From Streptomyces sp. G44 (lineage in GTDB: Bacteria > Actinomycetota > Actinomycetes > Streptomycetales > Streptomycetaceae), in assembly GCF_016905445.1 (NCBI RefSeq), contig NZ_JAFEXF010000034.1, positions 1 to 46,610 on the forward strand: a stretch of DNA of 46,610 bases, written 5' to 3'. Numbering within the stretch: the first letter of the stretch is position 1; every line of letters starts with the position of its first letter. The notes below the pieces were generated by a model. The model was given only the letters and a program-made list of their open reading frames with translations. It had not been told where the DNA came from and did no database searches. Both the position numbers and the translations under genes were made by a program. Of the stretch, positions 1 through 8,335 are shown in pieces.

Positions 1-616
1 CCGCGGTGAAGGCGACGGAGGTGCGCAGCGGCCGCAGGAAGGGGTTGGCGCGGGCCGCCAACTGCGTGACGAGCAGGTGCCGGTGGTGGCGCGCGGCCAG
101 GTGGGCCCGCTCGTGCGCGAACAGCGCGCGCCGCTCGGGCGCCGTGAGCCGGTCCAGCATTGCGGTGGTGACGACGACCCGGCCGCCGCCCCGGATGGGC
201 AGGGCGTAGGCGTACGACGCCTCGTCGCGCAGTACGGCGACGGACGTGCCGGGCAGCTTCGCGAGCGCCCGGCGCCCCCGGCGGCGTACGCGCGCGTGCC
301 GCCACAAGGTGCGCGCCCCCGCGGCGCACACGGCGAGCAGCGCGGGGATCGCGGCCTTCCCCGCGATCTCGTCGTAGGGGACGGCGGCGCGCACCTCGGG
401 GTCGGACCAGCCGTCCGGCAGGGGATTGCCCGGCAGTTGGGCGGTGCCGACGACCATGAGGAGCGCCAGGCAGAGCGTGCTGCACACGGCCATCACGCCC
501 GCGACGGCGGTGAGCAGGCGCGTGGCGGTGCGCGGGTGGAGGTGGTGCTCGGCGAGGCGGGCGACGGGCCAGGCGGTCAGCGGCAGCACGAGGGGGAGGA
601 AGACGAAGACACCCAT
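1..616 (-). CDS. M56-family (BlaR1/MecR1-like) membrane metallopeptidase, 3' end outside window
   Basis: Only the first 205 residues are inside the window; the gene runs off the left edge. The N-terminus is a hydrophobic helix (residues 1-17), a second membrane segment spans about 36-57 and a third about 88-100. A zinc-protease motif HERAH lies at residues 168-172 and is preceded by a beta strand rich in valine, the usual arrangement in M56 proteases. In BlaR1/MecR1 systems such a protease inactivates the partner repressor, and here the BlaI-type repressor gene is directly upstream on the same strand, 23 bp away. The ATG at 616 is used because the next upstream ATG (633) meets a stop after five codons. 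Whether a C-terminal sensor domain follows cannot be seen. Confidence 0.85.
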   Translation of the reverse strand, partial: MGVFVFLPLVLPLTAWPVARLAEHHLHPRTATRLLTAVAGVMAVCSTLCLALLMVVGTAQLPGNPLPDGWSDPEVRAAVPYDEIAGKAAIPALLAVCAAGARTLWRHARVRRRGRRALAKLPGTSVAVLRDEASYAYALPIRGGGRVVVTTAMLDRLTAPERRALFAHERAHLAARHHRHLLVTQLAARANPFLRPLRTSVAFTA

Positions 617-639
617 CAGGCAAGAGCTCCCATCGGGCG

Positions 640-1047
640 TCAGTCGTCCGACTCGGCGCCCGCCCGCCCGAGCAGTTCGCGCAGGAGCTGCTCGTCGTCG
701 GGCGTCAGCGTCGTGACGAAGCTGGCGAGGACGGCCTCGCGGTCGCTCTCGCCGTCGAGCACCTTGCGCATGCGGAACGCCGCGAGCCCCGCCTCGTCGG
801 AGGCCGGGGTCCACGCGAACGACCGGCCGGCGCGCTCCCGGGTCACCACGTCCTTGGCGAGGAGGCGGGTCAGGATCGTCATCACGGTCGTGTACGCGAG
901 GTCGCCGCCGATCCGCTCCTGCACCCAGCCGGCGCTGACCGGGCCCCGGGCGGCGTGCAGCGCGGCGAGCACCTGCTGCTCCAGCTCGCCCTGCGCGCGG
1001 CGGCGCAGCCGCGGCCTGCGCTCCTCGCGGTCGTCGTGCTGCTCCAT
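640..1047 (-). CDS. BlaI/MecI/CopY-family transcriptional repressor
   Basis: The 135-residue protein has the expected length and plan for BlaI/MecI: a basic N-terminal winged helix (about residues 10-80, with the recognition-helix stretch [12 protein letters not shown]) and a C-terminal dimerisation helix region ending in EQLLRELL. Members bind TACA-N-TGTA dyads as dimers and are released by proteolysis by the paired M56 protease. The protease gene follows 23 bp downstream, so the two are probably one transcription unit. A matching dyad lies about 80 bp upstream at 1129-1144, which suggests autoregulation. The inducing signal is not evident; no beta-lactamase gene is in view. Confidence 0.9.
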   Translation of the reverse strand: MEQHDDREERRPRLRRRAQGELEQQVLAALHAARGPVSAGWVQERIGGDLAYTTVMTILTRLLAKDVVTRERAGRSFAWTPASDEAGLAAFRMRKVLDGESDREAVLASFVTTLTPDDEQLLRELLGRAGAESDD

Positions 1048-1128
1048 GCCCTGCTCCCTCCGGCCTCCTGGTGCTCCGCGGCGGTCGGGAGCGCCACATC
1101 GTAACGGGCCCGCCCCATCCCGCTGTCT

Positions 1129-1144
1129 TCTACATTCCTGTAGA
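1129..1144. promoter_or_regulatory. BlaI-like operator dyad
   Basis: TCTACA and TGTAGA form a perfect 6+6 inverted repeat around the 4-nt spacer TTCC. This contains the TACA/TGTA core that is typical of BlaI/MecI operators. It sits between the blaI-like gene (start 1047, leftward) and terD (start 1254, rightward), so it could control either or both. Assignment to BlaI is inference from motif and position. Confidence 0.65.
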
Positions 1145-1163
1145 TTCTACGGAACCGACACCG

Positions 1164-1226
1164 GAACGCGCAGGACGCGCGCAACACTCAGAACGCGCAG
1201 ACCATGCGGAACGCGCGAAACGCGCG
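1164..1226. repeat. 9-bp minisatellite in the terD leader
   Basis: Seven consecutive 9-bp units begin at 1164. The purest are GAACGCGCA (1164 and 1191), GAACGCGCG (1209) and AAACGCGCG (1218); the units at 1173, 1182 and 1200 are degenerate. The tract ends 28 bp before the terD start, in what should be the 5' leader. It would read as ERA-like repeats if an upstream start were used, but the strong Shine-Dalgarno sequence at 1243-1248 argues against that. Confidence 0.7.
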
Positions 1227-1253
1227 GAAGCACTCGGACTTCAGGAGGACATC

Positions 1254-1829
1254 GTGGGAGTTTCGCTGGCCAAGGGCGGCAACGTCTCGCTCAGCAAGGA
1301 GGCCCCGGGCCTCACCGCCGTGCTGGTCGGTCTGGGCTGGGACGTGCGCACCACCACGGGCACGGACTACGACCTGGACGCCAGCGCGCTGCTGTGCGAC
1401 GACTCCGGCAAGGTCGTCTCCGACCAGCACTTCGTCTTCTACAACAACCTCACGAGCCCGGACGGTTCGGTCGAGCACACCGGTGACAACCTCACGGGTG
1501 AGGGCGAGGGCGACGACGAGGCCGTGAAGGTGAACCTCGCGCAGGTGCCCGCCGCGATCCAGAAGATCGTCTTCCCGGTGTCGATCCACGACGCCGAGAA
1601 CCGCGGCCAGAGCTTCGGCCAGGTCCGCAACGCCTTCATCCGCGTCGTGAACCAGGCCGACGGCGTCGAGATCGCGCGCTACGACCTCTCCGAGGACGCG
1701 TCGACGGAGACCGCCATGGTTTTCGGCGAGCTCTACCGCCATGGCGCGGAGTGGAAATTCCGCGCGGTGGGTCAGGGTTATGCCAGTGGACTGCGGGGCA
1801 TCGCGTCGGACTTCGGCGTGAACGTCTGA
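1254..1829 (+). CDS. TerD-family protein
   Basis: The 191-residue protein begins [14 protein letters not shown], the standard TerD/TerE/CAB opening, and carries the acidic calcium-binding-type stretches typical of the fold ([10 protein letters not shown], and [15 protein letters not shown] near the middle). The family was named for tellurite resistance and is implicated in stress and membrane-associated phenotypes; Streptomyces genomes encode many paralogues with poorly defined roles. The GTG at 1254 is chosen because AGGAGG lies 5 nt upstream at 1243-1248 and the conserved N-terminus starts there; an upstream in-frame extension would be made of the 9-bp repeats. The gene is divergent from the BlaI-like gene. 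Confidence 0.93.
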   Translation: MGVSLAKGGNVSLSKEAPGLTAVLVGLGWDVRTTTGTDYDLDASALLCDDSGKVVSDQHFVFYNNLTSPDGSVEHTGDNLTGEGEGDDEAVKVNLAQVPAAIQKIVFPVSIHDAENRGQSFGQVRNAFIRVVNQADGVEIARYDLSEDASTETAMVFGELYRHGAEWKFRAVGQGYASGLRGIASDFGVNV

Positions 1830-1876
1830 CCGCAGTCCCTGACGGCACTCGGCCGCGACCCTTGAGGAGGCAGGTC

Positions 1877-2284
1877 ATGTACGGCGACCAGGAGACGGTG
1901 CGCAAGATCCTGACGGGGCTGGGCGACACCTGGGCCGTCGTGGGGCTGTCCGCCAACCGCGGCCGTGCGGCGTACGGTGTCGCGGCCGTCCTCCAGCGCT
2001 TCGGCAAGCGGGTCGTGCCGATCCACCCCAAGGCCGAGACGGTCCACGGCGAGCAGGGCTATCCGTCCCTGTCCGCCGTGCCGTTCGAGGTCGATGTGGT
2101 CGACGTGTTCGTCAACAGCGGGCTGGCGGGCCAGGTCGCCGACGAGGCCGTGGCGGCCGGTGCCGCCGCGGTGTGGTTCCAGCTCGGTGTGATCGACGAG
2201 GCGGCGTACGACCGCACGCGCGCGGCGGGCCTGGACATGGTCATGGACCGCTGCCCGGCCATCGAGATCCCGCGGCTCGGCTAG
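1877..2284 (+). CDS. CoA-binding-domain protein (YccU-like)
   Basis: This 135-residue protein is a single Rossmann-like CoA-binding domain of the YccU type. The stretches TWAVVGLSANRGRAAYGVA, VVPIHPKA and AAAVWFQLGVIDEAAYDRTRAAG are characteristic of the small standalone family, which has the fold of succinyl-CoA synthetase alpha N-termini but no catalytic part. The ATG at 1877 has GAGGAGG at 1864-1870. It lies 47 bp after terD on the same strand and may be cotranscribed. The physiological role of the family is not established. Confidence 0.9.
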   Translation: MYGDQETVRKILTGLGDTWAVVGLSANRGRAAYGVAAVLQRFGKRVVPIHPKAETVHGEQGYPSLSAVPFEVDVVDVFVNSGLAGQVADEAVAAGAAAVWFQLGVIDEAAYDRTRAAGLDMVMDRCPAIEIPRLG

Positions 2285-2301
2285 GCGCGGGCCCCCGCGC
2301 C
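2284..2301. terminator. GC hairpin between convergent genes
   Basis: GGCGCGGG and CCCGCGCC flank two bases, giving a stem of about 7 bp with a 4-nt loop that starts at the last base of the upstream stop codon. There is no U tract. It probably ends transcription of the CoA-binding gene from the left and, being symmetric, could also act for the convergent PucR gene. Confidence 0.5.
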
Positions 2302-2327
2302 GCCCCGGTCTCCCGCGCCGCCCCGCT

Positions 2328-3389
2328 TCAGAACGGCTTCGCGGGCCAGTCGAGCAGGCGCGCGCCGATCACCGCGGTCTGGAGCGTGTAGCGGTGCACG
2401 GGGTCGGAGGGGTTGGCGCCCGTGAGCCGGTGGATGCGTTCCAGGCGGTAGGTCAGGGCGCGCACGCTCAGCGCCAGCCGGCGGGCCGCCTCCGCCGCGA
2501 CGCAGCCCGAGTCGAAGTAGGCGGCGAGCGTGTCGATGAGCGGCTGCGCGCCGCCACGGGCCTGGCGCAGCGGGCCGAGCGTGTTCACCACCAGATCGGC
2601 CATGGCCTGCCGGTCGCGGGTCAGGACGGGGTAGACGAGCAGGTCGGCGGCGCGCAGCACGGGCTCGTCGATCTCCAGGCGCGCGGCGAGGTCCAGGGCG
2701 TTCAGCGCTTCCTCGTATGACTGGACGACGCCGCCGGGGCCGGGCTGCGGGCGGCCGATGGCGACGCGTCCGCCGTCGGTGGCGGCGTACGCCTGCTTGG
2801 CGAAGAACGTCAGCACCTCGTCCTGGTCGCCGGGGGCGACGCACACCAGGCGGCCGTCCTTGGTGGTCAGCAGGATGCTGCGGCCACCGAACCGGCCGAT
2901 CAGGGCGCGCTCGACCTCGCGGGGCACGGCGTGCCCTTCCTCGTAGCCGCTCGGGCCCTCGGCGACGGCGACCGCGTGCTCGTAGGACAGGCGCAGCCCG
3001 AAGCGTTCCGCGCGTTCGGCGAGGAGGCCCAGGTCGCTGCGGCCGTAGAGCAGGTCGTCGATGAACTCCCGCCGGGCCGCCTCCTCTTGGCGGACGGCGA
3101 GGCGCTGGGCGCGTTCGTACCCCTCGGCGAAGGCGTCCACGGCCTGCTCCGCGGCGGCCAGCACACTGTCGGCGGAGACCGTCCGCGAGGCGGGCCAGTG
3201 CGCACGGGTGGCCGCGAGGTGCGCGCCGACCAGGGCCCGCAGGCCGTATCCCGCCTCGGCCGCCCGCTCCCCCAGCGCGCGCCGCGAGTCCAGCTCCTCG
3301 CGGGTCAGCCGCCGCCCCGTCGCGGAGGCGGCGGCGAGAAGGTGGGCATAGCCGTCGAGACACTCCTCCGGTATGTCCGGTTCCGCCAT
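2328..3389 (-). CDS. PucR-type transcriptional regulator
   Basis: The 353-residue protein ends with a PucR/CdaR-type helix-turn-helix: CVAAEAARRLALSVRALTYR followed by LERIHRLTG and a DPVHRYTLQTA helix. The middle resembles the GGDEF-like fold common in this family, and the N-terminus is a helical segment. Homologues regulate purine, polyketide or amino-acid catabolism genes. The ATG at 3389 is used because homology starts at about that point; only a weak GGGGCGG precedes it. The divergent neighbour at 3538 is a deazaflavin-type oxidoreductase, and an 18-bp direct repeat in the shared promoter is a candidate binding site. Confidence 0.85.
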   Translation of the reverse strand: MAEPDIPEECLDGYAHLLAAASATGRRLTREELDSRRALGERAAEAGYGLRALVGAHLAATRAHWPASRTVSADSVLAAAEQAVDAFAEGYERAQRLAVRQEEAARREFIDDLLYGRSDLGLLAERAERFGLRLSYEHAVAVAEGPSGYEEGHAVPREVERALIGRFGGRSILLTTKDGRLVCVAPGDQDEVLTFFAKQAYAATDGGRVAIGRPQPGPGGVVQSYEEALNALDLAARLEIDEPVLRAADLLVYPVLTRDRQAMADLVVNTLGPLRQARGGAQPLIDTLAAYFDSGCVAAEAARRLALSVRALTYRLERIHRLTGANPSDPVHRYTLQTAVIGARLLDWPAKPF

Positions 3390-3414
3390 GTCCGCCCCTG
3401 TCGCCCTGACACAT

Positions 3415-3450
3415 CGTTGATGCCTTTTTAACGGTTGATGCCTTTCTAGC
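3415..3450. promoter_or_regulatory. Two tandem 18-bp direct repeats in a divergent promoter region
   Basis: GTTGATGCCTTT occurs at 3416-3427 and again at 3434-3445, exactly 18 bp apart. The full 18-bp units (3415-3432 and 3433-3450) agree at 15 positions. The tract is markedly more AT-rich than its surroundings and sits 26 bp upstream of the PucR start. Helically phased direct repeats suit a regulator binding site, but PucR binding is inference. Confidence 0.5.
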
Positions 3451-3537
3451 GCATGCCGGGTGGACGGACGGCAGGTGGGCCGGACCGACCCGGCCCGGGC
3501 GGGGAATAGACGGCGCACGCGCGTAGTTGGGCACGGC

Positions 3538-3978
3538 ATGCCTCTGACTGGAGAGTACGAGCCGGGTACGTGGGACTGGGCGAGCAAGCAGGCCGAGCTG
3601 TACGAGCGCTCCGGCGGCACCGAGGGCACGACGATGAAGGGCAAGCCCGTCATCGTCCTGACGTCGCTCGGCGCCAAGAGCGGAAAGCTGCGCAAGAACC
3701 CCCTGATGCGCGTGGAGCACGACGGGGAGTACGCGGTGGTGGCCTCCAAGGGAGGCGACCCGGCGAACCCGTCCTGGTACCACAACCTCGTGGCGCACCC
3801 GCTGGTGGAGTTGCAGGACGGTCCGGTGAGGAAGGACTACCGCGCGCGGATCGCCACCGGTGAGGAGCGGCAGGTCTGGTGGGAGCGGGCGGTCGCGGTG
3901 TGGCCGGACTACGGCGAGTACCAGAAGAAGACGACCCGCGAGATCCCGCTCTTCGTCCTGACGCCCGTCGAAACCTGA
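3538..3978 (+). CDS. Deazaflavin (F420)-dependent nitroreductase-family protein
   Basis: The 146-residue protein belongs to the DDN/split-barrel family. Visible hallmarks are [20 protein letters not shown] (the phosphate/F420-binding segment), [20 protein letters not shown] and the C-terminal [16 protein letters not shown]. Relatives in mycobacteria and streptomycetes use F420H2 to reduce quinones or nitro compounds; the substrate here is unknown. The ATG at 3538 fits the usual N-terminus, although no strong ribosome-binding site precedes it. It is divergent from the PucR-type regulator, which is the obvious candidate regulator. Confidence 0.9.
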   Translation: MPLTGEYEPGTWDWASKQAELYERSGGTEGTTMKGKPVIVLTSLGAKSGKLRKNPLMRVEHDGEYAVVASKGGDPANPSWYHNLVAHPLVELQDGPVRKDYRARIATGEERQVWWERAVAVWPDYGEYQKKTTREIPLFVLTPVET

Positions 3979-4036
3979 GCCGTTTGGGCGGCCCAGGCCG
4001 CCGCCCAGGCCGCCGGAGGCCGGCCAGGCCGCCCGG

Positions 4037-4702
4037 TCACGACGAGTCCCCTTCCTCCCCCACCAGCTGCTCGACGACGCTCTTGTCCAGAGCCGCGCGG
4101 ACGAGCGCCGCCGCCAGGGACGCCGGGTCGCCGTCCCCCGCGAGGCGGACCAGTTCGTCCGGGTCGTCGGGCAGGCCGAGTCGTCGCGCGCCCTGCAAGG
4201 CCTTGTCGCCGAGGCGCGGTGCCACGCCCGGCCATACCCGCTGCACCTCGCGCAGGAAGATGTCGGCGCCCATGGGCCCGAGGCCGGGCACCTTCTGGAG
4301 CTGCCTGCTCAGTTCCCGGTCGTCGTCGCCCGCCACGTCCCGCAGGCGGCGCAGGTCGCCTCCCCAGTCCCGCAGGACCAGCTCGGCGCCCTCCCCGAGC
4401 TGGGTGGAGGTCCGCTCGTCGTAGCGCCGGTAGCCGCCCCGGCCCAGCGCGTCGACGCGGGCCTGCCACGACGCGTCGGCCATGCGCCGCGCGTCGCGCA
4501 TCCCGGCGTCGAACAGCTCCCTGGCCGACGCCACCGCCACGGTGCTGCGGATGCGGGCGCTCAGCAGGACGGACAGGACGAGGAGCTGGTACAGCGGCTG
4601 CGGCGTGTCCCGCAGCCGGATGCCGGCGTCCTCGGCGTAGGTGCGGCCCTGGGTGTCGAGCAGCGCCCGGACGACGGACGGGTCGCGGCGGCGGTCGGCC
4701 AT
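4037..4702 (-). CDS. Helix-hairpin-helix protein of the endonuclease III / HhH-GPD type
   Basis: The 221-residue protein has an HhH motif, LQKVPGLGPMGADIFLREV (about residues 134-152), preceded by a helical segment typical of HhH-GPD folds. The catalytic Lys/Asp arrangement of true glycosylases is not clear, and there are no C-terminal cysteines for the 4Fe-4S loop of Nth, so a catalytic role is uncertain. The ATG at 4702 is preceded by AGGAGG at a proper distance; upstream codons would come from an 18-bp repeat tract and are excluded. It converges with the deazaflavin reductase gene and is divergent from the ATP-grasp gene. Confidence 0.75.
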   Translation of the reverse strand: MADRRRDPSVVRALLDTQGRTYAEDAGIRLRDTPQPLYQLLVLSVLLSARIRSTVAVASARELFDAGMRDARRMADASWQARVDALGRGGYRRYDERTSTQLGEGAELVLRDWGGDLRRLRDVAGDDDRELSRQLQKVPGLGPMGADIFLREVQRVWPGVAPRLGDKALQGARRLGLPDDPDELVRLAGDGDPASLAAALVRAALDKSVVEQLVGEEGDSS

Positions 4703-4706
4703 GGTC

Positions 4707-4760
4707 CTCCTCACGGTCGGGGTCCTTCCCGCGATCGGGGCTCTCCTCGCGATCGGGGTC
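4707..4760. repeat. Three tandem 18-bp repeats between divergent genes
   Basis: Units at 4707-4724, 4725-4742 and 4743-4760 share the pattern CTCCTC-N4-TCGGGGTC with a few substitutions; a partial fourth copy starts at 4761. The tract lies upstream of both the HhH gene and the ATP-grasp gene. Confidence 0.65.
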
Positions 4761-4839
4761 CTCCTGCCCATGATGGCCGACGTGTGCACCTCTGGCCTGC
4801 GGGTACACAGCCGCTTCGACCCCAGCAGAAGGAGCAAAC

Positions 4840-6153
4840 GTGGCTGTACGCCAGAAGAACGTGTTCGTGATCGGTCTGGACGAGGCCAACCTGCCCACTC
4901 TGCACGCCGTCCCGCACGCGGAGGACTGCCGGTTCCACCCGCTGCTCTCGATCGAGGAGCTGCAGGGCGGCGAGGTCTCCGTACCGGAGCTGATGGAGAA
5001 GGCGCAGAAGATACTTGACGCGTTCGACGGCAGCATCGACGCGATCGTCGGCTACTGGGACTTCCCGGTCAGCACGATGGTGGCGATGCTGGGCAACCGG
5101 TACGGCACCCGCAGCACCGGCCTGGAGTCGGTCGTCAAGTGCGAGCACAAGTACTGGAGCCGTCTGGAACAGCAGAAGGTGATCAAGGAGCATCCGCGCT
5201 TCGGCCGGGTCGACCTGGAGGCGAGCACGCCGAAGCCGCCGGAGGGCGTGCGCTTCCCGATGTGGCTCAAGCCCGCCCTCTCGTACTCCTCCAAGCTGGC
5301 GTACAGCGTGAAGAACGAGGAGGAGTTCGACGCGGCCGTCGCCAGGATCAAGGAGGGGATCGGCATGGTCGGCCGGCCCTTCGAGCACATCCTGGAGCAG
5401 ATCGAGCTGCCCGAGGAGATGGCGGGCATCGGCGCGCAGGTCTGTCTCGCCGAGGAGGCGCTCTCCGGCATCCAGGTCGCCGTCGAGGGCTACGTCCACC
5501 GGGGCGAGGTCACCGTCTACGGAGTCCTGGACTCCATCAATTACCCGGACTCCTCGTGCTTCCTGCGCCATCAGTACCCCTCGACGCTGCCGGAGCCGGT
5601 GGTGCGGCGCCTGCACGACGTGTCGGAGCGGGTCATGCGGCAGATCGGCATGGATGACGCGACCTTCAGCATCGAGTACTTCTACGACCCCGGTACGGAC
5701 GAGCTGAACCTGCTGGAGATCAACCCCCGGCACTCGCAGGCGCACGCGGAGCTCTTCGAGTACGTCGACGGCGTCCCGAACCACCACTGCATGGTCAGCC
5801 TCGCCTTCGGCGAGGACCCGAAGCTCCCCCACCGCGAGGGGCCCTGCGCGACGGCCGCCAAGTGGTACTACCGGTGGTTCGCCGACGGCGTGGTGCACGA
5901 CGTGCCGACGCGCGAGGAGCTCGACCGCATCGAGCGCGAGATCGGCGACGTCCGGATCGAGGTGCTGGTCGAGGAGGGCCAGCGGCTGTCCGACGCCGGT
6001 CACCAGGACAGCTACAGCTACGAGCTGGCCCACTTCGCCATCGGTGGTGACGACGAGGAGGACGTGCGGCGCAAGTACGACCGCTGCGTGGCCGCGCTCG
6101 GCCTGACCTTCGACGAGACGGAGCCCGGCGGCCGCGACGTCACCAACGACTGA
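4840..6153 (+). CDS. ATP-grasp domain ligase
   Basis: The 437-residue protein shows a preATP-grasp N-terminus (FVIGLDEANLPTL), a nucleotide-contact strand around FPMWLKPALSYSSKLAYSV and the C-terminal Mg-ATP motif FSIEYFYDP...LNLLEINPRHS, where Glu and Asn coordinate metal. ATP-grasp enzymes ligate a carboxylate to an amine, thiol or carboxylate through an acyl-phosphate; the partners here cannot be told from sequence. The GTG at 4840 has AAGGAG at 4829-4834. The CocE/NonD hydrolase follows after 67 bp on the same strand, suggesting cotranscription of an amide-forming and a hydrolytic enzyme. Confidence 0.85.
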   Translation: MAVRQKNVFVIGLDEANLPTLHAVPHAEDCRFHPLLSIEELQGGEVSVPELMEKAQKILDAFDGSIDAIVGYWDFPVSTMVAMLGNRYGTRSTGLESVVKCEHKYWSRLEQQKVIKEHPRFGRVDLEASTPKPPEGVRFPMWLKPALSYSSKLAYSVKNEEEFDAAVARIKEGIGMVGRPFEHILEQIELPEEMAGIGAQVCLAEEALSGIQVAVEGYVHRGEVTVYGVLDSINYPDSSCFLRHQYPSTLPEPVVRRLHDVSERVMRQIGMDDATFSIEYFYDPGTDELNLLEINPRHSQAHAELFEYVDGVPNHHCMVSLAFGEDPKLPHREGPCATAAKWYYRWFADGVVHDVPTREELDRIEREIGDVRIEVLVEEGQRLSDAGHQDSYSYELAHFAIGGDDEEDVRRKYDRCVAALGLTFDETEPGGRDVTND

Positions 6154-6220
6154 CGGCACCCGACACCCCCTGGCCCCGCCTGCCCGGCGGAGGAAGCAAC
6201 CGAGAGGATGGCACGGCCCC

Positions 6221-8263
6221 ATGCGTTACGTGGGCAATCTCCCGTACGCGACCAAAGAGGAAGAACACGTCCTCATCCCGATGTCCGACGGCGTCCGGCT
6301 GTCGGCGCGCGTCTGGCGCCCCGCGTCCTCGGACGACGCGCCGGTACCGGCCGTCCTGGAGTACATCCCGTACCGCAAGCGCGATCTGAGTTCCGTGCGC
6401 GACTCGATCCACCACCCCTACATGGCCGGCCACGGCTACGCGTGCGTCCGCGTGGACGTGCGCGGCACGGGCGAGTCCGAGGGCGTCCTGCGGGACGAGT
6501 ACCTGGAGCTGGAGCAGACCGACGCCGAGGAGGTGCTCGCCTGGCTGGCCGAACAGCCCTGGTGCGACGGCTCCACCGGCATGATGGGCATCTCCTGGGG
6601 GGCGTTCGCCGCGCTCCAGGTCGCCGCGCGACAGCCGCCGAGCCTGAAGGCGATCGTCATCTCGTCGTTCACCGACGACCGGTACGCCGACGACATGCAC
6701 TACATGGGTGGCGCGATGCTGTCGGACAACCTCGCCGAGGCGGGGACGATGTTCGCGTACGCCACCTGTCCCCCCGACCCGGCGGTGGTCGGCGACCGCT
6801 GGCGCGAGATGTGGCACGAGCGCCTGGAGAACGCGCGCCCCTGGGTCGTGGAGTGGCTGCGCCACCAGCGCCGCGACGACTACTGGAAGCACGCCTCGGT
6901 CTGTGAGAACTACCAGGACGTACGCTGCCCCGTCCTCGCCTCCAGCGGCTGGGCGGACGGCTACTCCAACGCCGTGACGCGGCTGCTCGGCAACCTGGAC
7001 GTGCCGCGCAAGGGGCTGATCGGCCCCTGGTCGCACAAGTATCCGCACCTGGGCGAGCCGGGCCCGGCCATCGGCTACCTCCAGGAGGTGGTGCGCTGGT
7101 GGGACCACTGGCTCAAGGGTGAGGACAACGGCGTCATGGAGGGCCCGATGCTGCGGGCCTGGATGCAGGACAGCGTGCCGCCCTCGACGGCGTACGAGGA
7201 GCGGCCGGGCCGCTGGGTCGGCGAGCCGCACTGGCCCTCGCCGCACATCGAGGAAGTCACCCGTCCGCTGACGCGTCACCGCGTCGTCTGGGACGGGTCC
7301 GAGGACGGCGTGCGCAAGGACGGATCCGGTGAGGCCATGACCGTGCAGTCCCCGCTGTCGGTCGGCCAGTTCGCGGGCAAGTGGGCCTCCTACAACGCCC
7401 CGCCCGACCTGCCCTACGACCAGCGCGAGGAGGACGGCGGTTCGCTGGTCTTCGACTCGCCGCAGCTCACCGAGCCGGTCGAGATCCTCGGCTCGCCCTG
7501 CGTCGACCTGGACCTGTCGGTCAGCGAGCCGGTGGCCACGGTCGCCGCCCGGATCTCCGACGTGGCCCCCGACGGCCGGGCCACCCGGGTGACGTACGGC
7601 GTGCTCAACCTGACCCGCAGGGACGGCACGGGCGAGCCCGAACCCCTGGAGCCGGGCCGCCGCTACCGCGCGACGCTCCAGCTCAACGGCGTGGCCCAGT
7701 GCTTCCCGCCCGGCCACCGCATCCGGCTCTCGCTGTCGACGTCGTACTGGCCGCTCGCCTGGCCGCCGCCGAGGCCCGTCCTGCTCAGCGTGTACGAGGG
7801 CACCAGCGCGCTGCGGCTGCCGGTGCGGCCGGTCTCCGAGCCGGACAACGCGCCGCTGCGCCCCTTCGGCGAGCCCGAGGGCACCGAGCCCCTGGCCACC
7901 ACCCGGCTGACGCAGCCGGACCAGCGCTGGGAGGTCCGGCGGGACCTGATCGGCTACAACTCCGCGCTGGAGATCGTCAAGGACCGCGGGACCGTGCGGT
8001 ACGAGGACATCGGGCTCGACGTCGGCTGCCGCGCCTTCGAGCGGTACACCTCCACGGGCGAGGACTTCACGTCGGTGACGGGTGAATCGGCCTGGACCAT
8101 GCGGTTCGCGCGGGAGGACTGGGACGTGAGCGTGCGCACCCGCACGGTGCTGCGGTGTGACGGGGACGACTTCCTCGTCGAGGCGGCGCTCGACGGCTAC
8201 GAGGGGGAACGCCGCGTCTTCTCCCGTACGTGGAACGAGACGGTGCCACGGGACTGGCTCTGA
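6221..8263 (+). CDS. CocE/NonD (X-Pro dipeptidyl-peptidase S15) family hydrolase
   Basis: The 680-residue protein has the full S15/CocE plan: an N-terminal alpha/beta hydrolase, a cap, and a C-terminal jelly-roll of the PepX type. The nucleophile elbow GISWG puts Ser at residue 125; probable acid and base are the Asp in SSGWADGYSN and the His in GPWSHKYPH. Family members hydrolyse cocaine esters, acyl esters, or proline-containing or acylated peptides. There is no signal peptide, so it is probably cytoplasmic. The ATG at 6221 has a GAGAGGA stretch about 13 nt upstream, a rather long spacing. It probably shares a transcript with the ATP-grasp ligase. Confidence 0.9.
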   Translation: MRYVGNLPYATKEEEHVLIPMSDGVRLSARVWRPASSDDAPVPAVLEYIPYRKRDLSSVRDSIHHPYMAGHGYACVRVDVRGTGESEGVLRDEYLELEQTDAEEVLAWLAEQPWCDGSTGMMGISWGAFAALQVAARQPPSLKAIVISSFTDDRYADDMHYMGGAMLSDNLAEAGTMFAYATCPPDPAVVGDRWREMWHERLENARPWVVEWLRHQRRDDYWKHASVCENYQDVRCPVLASSGWADGYSNAVTRLLGNLDVPRKGLIGPWSHKYPHLGEPGPAIGYLQEVVRWWDHWLKGEDNGVMEGPMLRAWMQDSVPPSTAYEERPGRWVGEPHWPSPHIEEVTRPLTRHRVVWDGSEDGVRKDGSGEAMTVQSPLSVGQFAGKWASYNAPPDLPYDQREEDGGSLVFDSPQLTEPVEILGSPCVDLDLSVSEPVATVAARISDVAPDGRATRVTYGVLNLTRRDGTGEPEPLEPGRRYRATLQLNGVAQCFPPGHRIRLSLSTSYWPLAWPPPRPVLLSVYEGTSALRLPVRPVSEPDNAPLRPFGEPEGTEPLATTRLTQPDQRWEVRRDLIGYNSALEIVKDRGTVRYEDIGLDVGCRAFERYTSTGEDFTSVTGESAWTMRFAREDWDVSVRTRTVLRCDGDDFLVEAALDGYEGERRVFSRTWNETVPRDWL

Positions 8264-8335
8264 CGGGACCGCCCGCCCCACAGGCGCGTTATGTGCCTTT
8301 TGCGTAGCCTATGGGCAAGATCCACGGACCCCGCC

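Noticed and set aside
77..1486. Long plus-strand open frame across the M56 and BlaI genes
   Set aside because: It runs antisense to two genes with clear family motifs, has no domain content and its composition follows from the GC-rich codon bias of the other strand.
8288..8320. Possible sigma-B type promoter (GTTA and GGGCAA) before the FAD/Rieske gene
   Set aside because: The two elements are about 21 bp apart, more than the 14-16 bp I associate with Streptomyces sigma-B promoters, and the -10 match is poor.
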